Assembly (NCBI GenBank): GCA_934489735.1
Contig: CAKSSR010000021.1
Location: forward strand, 1-36,087
DNA from: an uncultured Eubacteriales bacterium
GTDB lineage: Bacteria > Bacillota > Clostridia > Oscillospirales > Acutalibacteraceae
Direction of reading: 5' to 3'
DNA: 36,087 nucleotides
Every line of letters starts with the position of its first letter. Within the stretch, counting starts at the first letter, position 1. This document shows, piece after piece, positions 24,980 through 32,092 of the stretch. The translations under genes were made by a program, and so were the position numbers. The notes below the pieces were generated by a model. It was not told the origin of the DNA. It ran no database searches and worked only from the letters and a program-made list of their open reading frames with translations.

Positions 24980-27900
24980 TTTGATAAAAAAATATTTATC
25001 ATTTATAGATTTTAGCGGAGATAAGGGTAAGTTAGGAGAAATAACAAAGGCAGAAGCAGAGATAGATGCAAAAGTAGAAAAAGTGAAAAAAGAAGAAATA
25101 GGAAAAATAGAAAAGGAAATAGAAAATATAAAACAAAGATTAAAAGACACAGAAGAAAATTTAAACGAATCAAGAGGAAAGAGTGAATTTGAACTAAAGC
25201 GTATAAAAAGGGAAAAACGATCATTAGAAAAGGAATTAAAAGATGCAGAAAAGGAGAAAAAATATCAGAAAAAACTGGAAAAAGAAAGAGTAGAGAGGGT
25301 GGAGAAACAAAAAAGATTGATTAGAGAAAATAAAAGGAAAGAAGCAACAGAAGAGACTGCTAAAAAGAATCAGACAAAGAAGAGCCAAAATGAATTAGCG
25401 GTTAAAAAAGGAAATACTGGTACCGAAGAGGCAAGTGGTAGTAATGAAGAAAGTAAAGTAGTAGAAAAAGATTATACGGTATATACTATTGTAGACAAGA
25501 ATTCAGGTAAAGCAGAGAATTTACTTGTGTTTGTTGCTAGAAATGGTTCGTATCTGGTTGTGGATAAGGCAAAAACAAGTCAATTTGAAGAAAGAGTAGA
25601 ACGGTTATCAAAGCTTAAAGAAAGATATCAAAATTTTGACTTTGAAGCTGCAAAATCAAAAGGTAAAATTGTTGATGTTGATGGACAACTGGCACAAATT
25701 ATTAATAAGTGGATAGATAGAAATGGTGGAGCAGAAGGAATTGAAACAGGGGGAAAGATAAAAATTTATGCTAATGATGATGTTATTAAACAAGAAATTG
25801 ATGTTAAAAATTGTTTGATGATAATAGCATTTAATAAAAAAGTATTGTATGTTATCAAGAATGTTGAAGAAGGAGAAATCAAAAATGTAACGACATCACA
25901 ACTTGTATTTAGAGATGGAGATGATCGTAAGAATTTTAGCGATATTGAAATTGAAAAAATGAATTTTGATTATAATGAAAGCGATTTTCAAAAACATTTA
26001 ATAAAAAAATTGTTCGAATCGTTTGAAGAAATATATGCAGGTAAAGACCATGCTTTATATGAAATACGAGAAATAAAAGCTGGAATTTATGGAAATAAAT
26101 TAGAGGGGCTTCGAAAGTTTGATCCTAAATTATTTAGAAAAGAAAGAAAAAATATTATGTATAACTATGTAAATGAAAAAAAAGAAATTAAAGAAATGGA
26201 TTCAAAGGTAATTGCTTGGTTATTAAAAAATAGTCATGTGTTGAGTGTTCTTGAGTGGGAAAAAGGAGTTGAAAAGTCACGTAAAAAAGCAAAGAAAGCT
26301 ATTAAAGAAGCTAAGAAAGCTAAAAGAGCATCGAATGCAACAGCTGCAGCTCCAGGACAGCAAAGCACAGCTGATTCAAATGGAAATGGTAGTACTGCAG
26401 CTCTGAAACCAGTGGCTGCGACTCCAGAGGGAAAAGCAGCAAATGTACAAGAAAAGCAGAAGTCAACACAAAAAAAAGAGAAAGGAAAAGCAGGTACTGG
26501 ATCAGGAGACGATAGAATGGTATTTGCGATTGTTAAGTCCTTGCATTGTTTGCATAAACATTCATCAAAAGATTTATATGTGTGCAAGTATGACAATAAA
26601 GAACTCTATGTAGATGTAACTAAAAGAAGGCCTTCAATACCGGAAGAAACCACAAGTTTGGCTAAAATTAAAAAGATGTATCGAATAGACCAAAATAGTG
26701 ATGTTGAAAACTCTATTAATGTTGTTGAAGATAAAGGTGATTTTAAAATTAATAGTAAAAATGCTGCTGTTTTATCCGAAAATAAAAAAATGGAAAATGC
26801 CATACTTGACTTTTTTAAAAAACATACACCAATTAACCAAGAACAAGGTGGCCCAACTACAGATGATGCACAAGGAAAAGGAACCAAAAAACAATCACCA
26901 AAACTACAGGATAGCAATGTTGTTCCAGAAGTTGAACAAGCAAATGGTAATGGAGTGGATGCAATTGTTAAGCCATTGACAGGGGTACACCTTCGACGTT
27001 CTAAAAAATTATATTTGTTTAAGAATAGTGATGGCTCTAAGAAGCTCTATGTAGATATAAGTTTTAAAGTTAGAAAGAATGCAAGTAAGGACGATGTAGT
27101 ACAAAATCTAGATTTGAATACAATTGCAAATAATTATGAAGTAGAAAGCAAAGATATAAAGTCTGTTACTGTTACTAGAGAAAATGATAGTGAAGACGGA
27201 TATGACGTTAGTTATAAAGTTGAAAAAGGGGGAAAAGTATCTTTGTCGGACAATTTAGAGAACGTCATATATAAATACTTTTTTGGTGAAGATGATGACG
27301 AAGGATCTGATGAACAAGAAGGAAAAAATGGAGAGCCGGCTGCACAGCAGATATCGGCAGAAGATAAAGGAGATAAACAAGGAGACAGTGACGTTACACC
27401 ACGATCAACAGAAGAACAGAACAACGACGTTGGAGGAGAAGAGGAAGAAAGTGATTCTGGTTCAGAATCTGATGGCGACGAAGTAGATGCAATTATTAAA
27501 GATTTGAAATCGGAATGTTTATCTAATAATTTATATTCATTTGAATTTGATGATGGGGAAAATTGTGCTTATCTCTATGTAGATATAAGTGTGCCTGAAA
27601 GCGATTTGTTGGACGTACAAGAAAGTATAAGTTTAAAAGAAATTGAAAAATTGTATAAAGTAGAAAGGGAAAATATAGAATATGTTGATGTTACTTTCAA
27701 TAATGATAATAATAGTGATGACGTTTTTAATTATGGTGATTTAAATGGACAGTTATCGCCTGAATTAAAGAAAGTCATAGACGCCTATTTTAATTCTGAA
27801 ATTAATAGTGAAAATTCAGAGGATTATAGTTTAATACCTCCAGGTGAAGATGGTGACGAAGGATCTGGTGAACTAGAAGAAAATAGAGGATCGGTTGCAC

Positions 27901-28595
27901 AGTCGACGCATGAAGAAGATGAACAAAGAAACAGTGACGTTAAAAAATCAAAACGAAAAGATGATGATGAAAGTGATTCAGATAATTCAACTTCAGAGGA
28001 AGGAAGTGATGAATCTGGTTCAGAGCCTACTAACCAAAGGAAAGCAGTTGGAATTTATAATCCGAGCGATGACGAAGAAGTATATGCAGTCGTTAGGAGT
28101 TTGGGTAAGGATTCTATGTGGCACTTTGAAAATTTATGTTTATTTAAAAATGATGAGCGTCGCATTGGGCTCTATGTAGATAAAAGTATGCAAAGCGGTT
28201 TGACTGACTATAAAAAAGCAAAATTAGCTACAATTAAAGAAAAGTATCAAGTAGGGCGGCAAGACATAGTTTCTGTTGATGTTACCATAAATGGTAAAGG
28301 AGTTAGTTTTGATGAATCTTGTTTAGGTGGTAATAAAGGAATGGAGAATTCGGTGAAAAAATTCTTTGAAGATGAGCTAAAAAAGGGTAGAAATGATAAT
28401 GACCATGGTTCAGATGGAGAAAGTGATGGTTCTGGTAGAAATAGTGGTGAACAGGAAGATGGTAGAGCTAAAGGCGCTGGAAGTGGAGAACCAGCAACAG
28501 ACGGAGACACAACTAAAAAATTAGAAACAGTGGTAAATGCAGCAGAGGCAGCAGCAGAGGCATTGAAAAAACTTGCAGATAAAAAAAGAGCGTGA
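24957..28595 (+). CDS. B-family protein B4: coiled coil plus six modules (1212 aa)
   Basis: Residues 20-150 are an extreme Lys/Glu/Arg coiled coil. B-type modules then start near residues 171 (TVYTIVDKNSG) and 287 (LMIIAFNKKVLYVI). A tandem series of four ~110-residue domains begins near 521 (VFAIVKSLHC), 668 (DAIVKPLTG), 844 (DAIIKDLKSE) and 1043 (YAVVRSLGKDS). Each has a (K/I/A)LYVD(V/I/K) strand, a helix (LA/TIKK.Y.V) and a closing FF/YF helix. Ser/Asp/Glu-rich or Ala-rich linkers separate them. The start is ATG 24957, nine bases after a GGGGG run and overlapping A4; GTG 24948 lies too close to that run. No signal peptide is seen. It probably works as a multivalent binding protein together with A4. 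Confidence 0.88.
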   Translation: MKLDRAVNLIKKYLSFIDFSGDKGKLGEITKAEAEIDAKVEKVKKEEIGKIEKEIENIKQRLKDTEENLNESRGKSEFELKRIKREKRSLEKELKDAEKEKKYQKKLEKERVERVEKQKRLIRENKRKEATEETAKKNQTKKSQNELAVKKGNTGTEEASGSNEESKVVEKDYTVYTIVDKNSGKAENLLVFVARNGSYLVVDKAKTSQFEERVERLSKLKERYQNFDFEAAKSKGKIVDVDGQLAQIINKWIDRNGGAEGIETGGKIKIYANDDVIKQEIDVKNCLMIIAFNKKVLYVIKNVEEGEIKNVTTSQLVFRDGDDRKNFSDIEIEKMNFDYNESDFQKHLIKKLFESFEEIYAGKDHALYEIREIKAGIYGNKLEGLRKFDPKLFRKERKNIMYNYVNEKKEIKEMDSKVIAWLLKNSHVLSVLEWEKGVEKSRKKAKKAIKEAKKAKRASNATAAAPGQQSTADSNGNGSTAALKPVAATPEGKAANVQEKQKSTQKKEKGKAGTGSGDDRMVFAIVKSLHCLHKHSSKDLYVCKYDNKELYVDVTKRRPSIPEETTSLAKIKKMYRIDQNSDVENSINVVEDKGDFKINSKNAAVLSENKKMENAILDFFKKHTPINQEQGGPTTDDAQGKGTKKQSPKLQDSNVVPEVEQANGNGVDAIVKPLTGVHLRRSKKLYLFKNSDGSKKLYVDISFKVRKNASKDDVVQNLDLNTIANNYEVESKDIKSVTVTRENDSEDGYDVSYKVEKGGKVSLSDNLENVIYKYFFGEDDDEGSDEQEGKNGEPAAQQISAEDKGDKQGDSDVTPRSTEEQNNDVGGEEEESDSGSESDGDEVDAIIKDLKSECLSNNLYSFEFDDGENCAYLYVDISVPESDLLDVQESISLKEIEKLYKVERENIEYVDVTFNNDNNSDDVFNYGDLNGQLSPELKKVIDAYFNSEINSENSEDYSLIPPGEDGDEGSGELEENRGSVAQSTHEEDEQRNSDVKKSKRKDDDESDSDNSTSEEGSDESGSEPTNQRKAVGIYNPSDDEEVYAVVRSLGKDSMWHFENLCLFKNDERRIGLYVDKSMQSGLTDYKKAKLATIKEKYQVGRQDIVSVDVTINGKGVSFDESCLGGNKGMENSVKKFFEDELKKGRNDNDHGSDGESDGSGRNSGEQEDGRAKGAGSGEPATDGDTTKKLETVVNAAEAAAEALKKLADKKRA

Positions 28596-28672
28596 TTAAA
28601 AGGATCTTCACAGGTAGATTGAGGTCTTAGCAAATAATTTTACGAATGAACTGGAAAGGAGGAAAAAATAAT

Positions 28673-30055
28673 ATGAGCAAAAGTATAAATGAACTATTAG
28701 AAAGATTAGATAAAGCTACGAAAAATATAGAAGATGCATTAGGAACAATAGATGGAGAAGAAGCAGAGACTGAAGCTCAACAAATAGTTAAAAATAATTT
28801 TAGTGGGATAGATAGTAAGTTTATTGAAGAAATAAGGACGGATAGAAAAGTTGAAGAGGTTATTGAAGAAAACGGAAGTGTAGGTCGAGATTTGTTTAAA
28901 AGATTTGATGAAAATATAGGTGAAATATTTAAAAAAGCAGAAAAAAGGACTAATGATAGATCTGTAATAAAACTGGTTGGTGCTGTAGGTTTAAGTCTTG
29001 ATAAAGTTATTAACGATGCTATAAAAGCAGGAGAAGATGTATTGGAAGCGATAAAATCGGGCAGCAGTGGAGGTAAGCCAGGGGGGGTGCTTAGCAATGG
29101 CAATAGAGATGCTGGGGCAACTAAAGCTGCTGGGAATCAATCAGCAGTGTCGGCGGTAGCAGCAAACCCAGTAGCACCAGCCCCACCGCCGGGACCGGCA
29201 AGAGCGCAGCAAACAGCCCCACCGCCACCACAGAGGAGGACAGTATCACCTCCACCACCAGGGGGAGAGCCAGCGCCAGCAGCACAACCGGTACACCAGC
29301 AGCAGGTGCCAAAGGGAACGCCAAGGCCAAGGCCAGCAGCCCCACAGCCAGGAAACCAGCAGGTGCTAAAAGGACACCAGCGCAAACAGCAACAGGTGCC
29401 AAAGGTAGAACAGACGACACAGCAGAGGATAACGATGCAACCAGCGACGAGGGAGAAGCCCCACCCCCCACTGCCAAGATCGGAAAAACCGGCAGAACCG
29501 AGAACTAACCGGAACGGCAGCGCAACCAGGACGCCAGTAGCACAACCAGGACACCAGCAGGGGCCAAAGGGGAAGCCAGCGCCAAGAGGGACACAACAGG
29601 CGCAGCAAACAGTCACAAAGCAATCAAAAAGAGAACAGCCGCCACCACCGACAGAAATAGAAGAGGCTATTGATAGTGCGGATGAGTTACTTAAGTATAT
29701 TAAAGACAAAGGAGGGTATAACTGTGAAGAAATAGATAGAACTATTAGAGACGGTAACAAGATTCTAGAAAAACTTTTTGATAAAATAGAAGATGCTTTT
29801 AGGGGAGATATAAGGAAAAGGGAAGATGGTGGTATTTGTATTGCTAATAATCTCTATGAAGAAAGTGTTATAAATTTAGGAGCAACGGAAATTGATGAAG
29901 TGAAAGAAAAAGTAGAAAAATTTAAAGTTGATATCGAAGAGTTATTGAAAACAGAAGAAGGAAATGAATCGTTTGAAAAATATTTAGAATTTACGAAAAA
30001 AATATTAGAAGATATAAATACGGCATTAGAATCGGGGGGGGGGTACAGGACATAA
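28673..30055 (+). CDS. Proline-rich protein, frame closed after a G10 tract (460 aa)
   Basis: Residues 1-140 form a helical domain (SKSINELLERLDKATKNIEDAL). Residues about 160-330 are Pro/Gln/Ala/Arg-rich with runs such as APPPPQRR, SPPPPGGEP and REQPPPPTEIEE. A folded helical domain follows (SADELLKYIKDKGGYNCEEID...). The frame then enters ten consecutive G (30034-30043) and stops at 30055. If one G were lost, reading would pass through SGGGTGHKGNRAN into the next frame, giving a 710-residue protein with a second copy of the ELLKYI.(G/D)KG domain. ATG 28673 is chosen over 28646 because AAAGGAGG (28656-28663) lies between them. The base composition of the proline-rich part is far richer in GC than the surroundings. 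No signal peptide is visible. Confidence 0.85.
   Translation: MSKSINELLERLDKATKNIEDALGTIDGEEAETEAQQIVKNNFSGIDSKFIEEIRTDRKVEEVIEENGSVGRDLFKRFDENIGEIFKKAEKRTNDRSVIKLVGAVGLSLDKVINDAIKAGEDVLEAIKSGSSGGKPGGVLSNGNRDAGATKAAGNQSAVSAVAANPVAPAPPPGPARAQQTAPPPPQRRTVSPPPPGGEPAPAAQPVHQQQVPKGTPRPRPAAPQPGNQQVLKGHQRKQQQVPKVEQTTQQRITMQPATREKPHPPLPRSEKPAEPRTNRNGSATRTPVAQPGHQQGPKGKPAPRGTQQAQQTVTKQSKREQPPPPTEIEEAIDSADELLKYIKDKGGYNCEEIDRTIRDGNKILEKLFDKIEDAFRGDIRKREDGGICIANNLYEESVINLGATEIDEVKEKVEKFKVDIEELLKTEEGNESFEKYLEFTKKILEDINTALESGGGYRT
30034..30043 (+). repeat. G10 homopolymer, candidate phase-variation switch
   Basis: Ten G in a row sit at the end of the coding frame of the gene at 28673. Nine or twelve G would join it to the downstream frame; ten G gives a stop four codons later. 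A sequencing or assembly error in the homopolymer is the main alternative. Confidence 0.8.
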
Positions 30056-30281
30056 AGGAAATAGAGCCAACACCCCCACTGCCAAGACGCCAACATCAAG
30101 AACCCTAGGATCCACGCAAGGAAGGAAGACAGCCCAAACGAATAATGCAAAGCCGCAAGCGCAGAGAGCAGTAACAAGTGGACCGAAGCCGCAGGGAAAG
30201 GTAGCGTCGTCTGCACCACAAGGGAGACTAAATGGAAAACCTAAGCCTCCCACCCCACCACCGCGATCAAATAGGCGGAAG

Positions 30282-30806
30282 GTGCCATTGTCAATAGAGA
30301 AGGAAAATGCTATTAAAGACGTTGTTGATAAGGCGAATGAGTTACTTAAGTATATTGAAGGCAAAGGCTATCAATGTGAACTTGACGAAAAATATAGATC
30401 CGGTAATGATGATGAAACTCTAAGGGGAATTTTTAATGAAATTATGCTAAATGCTTTTTATTTAATAGAAGTAGAAAAAGGAGTTGTTTATTGTTATAAT
30501 AAAACGGTAGAAGTGGTGCATTTTGAATTAAAAGATTGGTCTAATAAAATAATAGATGAGTTGATAGAGAGTGCTCAAAAATTACTTGATTTAGATGCAA
30601 ATAACGAACTCTATAAGTATTGTTTAGAGAGTGCACGAGATTTTATAAAGAAAAGAATAAATCCGGAAGGAGGGTCGAATGAGCAACAAGGTTATGTAGA
30701 AAAAGTTAAACATATTGAAAAACAAGTGAATGAACTAAGTGGTCATGTAACAGAATTAGGGAAGGTTTTAGGTGCAGTAGGAAAGGAACAAGAAGAAGAA
30801 AAGTGA
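30282..30806 (+). CDS. Out-of-frame second half of the proline-rich protein
   Basis: This frame is open from 30042, immediately behind the G10 run, to TGA 30804-30806. The listed GTG at 30282 is only a possible start with no good ribosome binding site. Upstream in the same frame lies a disordered, Pro/Lys/Gln-rich linker ending PKPPTPPPRSNRRKVP. From about 30330 a domain begins (NELLKYIEGKGYQCELDEKY) that is paralogous to the last domain of the preceding gene. The last ~35 residues form a coiled coil (VKHIEKQVNELSGHVTELGK). I interpret it as the distal part of one gene, expressed when the G-tract shifts frame. Independent translation is less likely. Confidence 0.7.
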   Translation: MPLSIEKENAIKDVVDKANELLKYIEGKGYQCELDEKYRSGNDDETLRGIFNEIMLNAFYLIEVEKGVVYCYNKTVEVVHFELKDWSNKIIDELIESAQKLLDLDANNELYKYCLESARDFIKKRINPEGGSNEQQGYVEKVKHIEKQVNELSGHVTELGKVLGAVGKEQEEEK

Positions 30807-30907
30807 TCAGTTGTCATGATTTTTAGACAAAGAAAAGGTAAACTTCTAACTAATAATAAAATATTTTAGAAAATATTAATAAAAATTAAAAATTAGTCAC
30901 CTCTCTG

Positions 30908-30979
30908 AAAAAAAAATTTAAAAAAATTTAAAAAAAATTGAAATTAGGTATTGCATTTATATTTTGGATGTGCTATAAT
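30908..30979 (+). promoter_or_regulatory. Strong stable-RNA-type promoter with phased A-tracts
   Basis: Three A-tracts (30908-30916, 30920-30926, 30930-30937) are centred about 10.5-11 bp apart, i.e. in helical phase. They lie directly upstream of TTGCAT (30951-30956), a 17-bp spacer and TATAAT (30974-30979) preceded by TGC (extended -10). Phased A-tracts resemble UP elements and curved DNA that raise transcription of stable RNAs. Transcription should start near 30986. Confidence 0.8.
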
Positions 30980-30985
30980 ACAAAT

Positions 30986-31622
30986 TGTAAGGCGATACAA
31001 AATTAGAATGCAAATCAAAAGACCTCAATCGGTCATCTTAGTTTAGGTCAGAATTAGGAGCCTTGAGGGTAAATGTAGCGCTTGACATGGGTTGGGGCAC
31101 GAGCCCATTGCTACCGTTAATCTGTATCACGTTTTCGGTAGAGAAAGTCTTGCAGGATTTATTGATCTCTTAGTGTGGACCTGAAGCACATGATGGGAAA
31201 AGATGATGAATGTAAGAACCTGGTTTCACTTCATAGCCAGAGTGTCATAATATTGTTCCATAATATTTTTGTCGCTTTGGAAAATAGGCGGTTACGGTCT
31301 GCTTTGGCTCTTCTTTACCTTTCAAATAGTTTAGATGGGACCGTAAGTTGGAGAAAGCCATGAGTCGAACAATTTTGAGCGACCATGGTAATATGAGCTT
31401 ATTAAGTGAATAGGAGCGAATTGAAATTATTCATGAAAGTGCAGAGATAGTCGGCGCACGGCTCATATTGCTATGGCTTATCTGTGATTTAAGTTATGGT
31501 TCATATTATTCGGGACCAGCCAATTCCTGATCACTTTTTTAACAATGCCGATTGACACGGTCAATCGGAGATCAGCAGAGTACGAAATGTTATTTTGGTT
31601 ACTCTGCTTGATTTTATTTTTA
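30986..31622 (+). ncRNA. Large structured noncoding RNA, ~635 nt, family unproven
   Basis: No credible ORF is present, composition is more balanced than in the flanks, and the segment is bounded by a strong promoter and a terminator. Many arms pair: GACCT/AGGTC (31021-31025/31045-31049); ATGGG/CCCAT (31087-31091/31104-31108); CTACCG/CGGTAG (31111-31116/31136-31141); TTACGGTC/GACCGTAA (31292-31299/31339-31346); a 16-bp stem 31383-31398/31461-31476 with two G-U pairs; CTGATC/GATCAG (31527-31532/31570-31575) enclosing CCGATTGAC/GTCAATCGG (31548-31556/31560-31568). Size and intricacy fit the class of ornate large bacterial RNAs: ROOL, OLE or GOLLD. OLE seems less likely because no membrane-protein partner gene follows. 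tmRNA and RNase P RNA signatures were not found. Covariance-model search is the decisive test. Confidence 0.8.
31574..31622 (+). terminator. Intrinsic terminator of the large RNA
   Basis: AGCAGAGTA (31574-31582) pairs with TACTCTGCT (31600-31608), 9 bp with a 17-nt loop, followed by TGATTTTATTTTTA. Its left arm overlaps the GATCAG arm of the RNA's last closed domain by two bases. Confidence 0.75.
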
Positions 31623-31660
31623 GCTATATCAGTTTTGTACATACTGAATATGGAAAGGGG

Positions 31661-31972
31661 ATGGAATTTGTGGGAAATACAAAAAAAGATGCAACAAGAA
31701 TTAATGAATTAAAAGGTATTGTAAATAAAGTTGTGGATGATAATACGTATAAAGATCGTTTGTATCTCAATAATTTAGAACAAGTTAAAAAAGAATTTGA
31801 AAATTTTATTAAAAAATTAGAAATAGTTGAAGAATGTTTAAGAGAAGATGATGAAAAAAATAGTCTACAAATAGAAAAATTGAAAGAAATGTTAGAAGGA
31901 TTAAACGCAGTAAATGAAGCTGACCGTAGTATTAATGCTGTAGCACAAGAGGTAGAAAGTGCGACGAAATGA
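31661..31972 (+). CDS. Small helical protein, function unknown (~103 aa)
   Basis: This is a short, charged, almost entirely helical protein (DATRINELKGIVNKVVDD, LEQVKKEFENFIKKLEIVEE, IEKLKEMLEGLNAVNEADR). ATG 31661 touches the GGAAAGGGG ribosome site. GTG 31670, nine bases after it, is an equally good or better start and gives 100 residues. The frame upstream of 31661 runs into the RNA terminator and is not used. No WxG motif, signal peptide or membrane helix is present, so its resemblance to WXG100 secretion substrates is in size and helicity only. Position between the RNA and the WASP-like gene suggests a partner or chaperone role, which is inference. A promoter is not obvious; read-through is possible. 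Confidence 0.7.
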   Translation: MEFVGNTKKDATRINELKGIVNKVVDDNTYKDRLYLNNLEQVKKEFENFIKKLEIVEECLREDDEKNSLQIEKLKEMLEGLNAVNEADRSINAVAQEVESATK

Positions 31973-32092
31973 AAAGTATAAAAGAAAATTTGGATAATAG
32001 TACAAGGTCAGTGACTGTTGGGAAGCTAGATCTAATTCAGTAGTGATTTGACTTAACAGTATGATAAATTTATCGAAAGGAGTTGTATGTGA

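Noticed and set aside
29121..29760. Reverse-strand frames of 118-207 codons rich in Gly, Cys and Leu
   Set aside because: These are shadows of the GC-rich, proline-coding part of the gene at 28673.
31175..31363. Short + strand frame (62 codons) in the region before the WASP-like gene
   Set aside because: It lies inside the structured RNA, has no ribosome binding site, and its sequence is explained by paired arms (TTACGGTC/GACCGTAA).
30986..31622. tmRNA, RNase P RNA or group I/II intron as identity of the large RNA
   Set aside because: No tag ORF ending in Ala-Ala-stop with tRNA-like ends, no conserved RNase P core motifs, and no intron domain V or P7-type signature or intron-encoded protein were seen.
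31595..31660. N-terminal extension MVTLLDFIFSYISF, looking like a signal peptide, on the small helical protein
   Set aside because: It would start with TTG inside the RNA terminator loop and has no ribosome binding site; the hydrophobic look comes from the U-tract.
31661..31972. WXG100/ESAT-6 family assignment
   Set aside because: Length and helicity fit, but the central WxG turn and the C-terminal YxxxD/E motif are missing.
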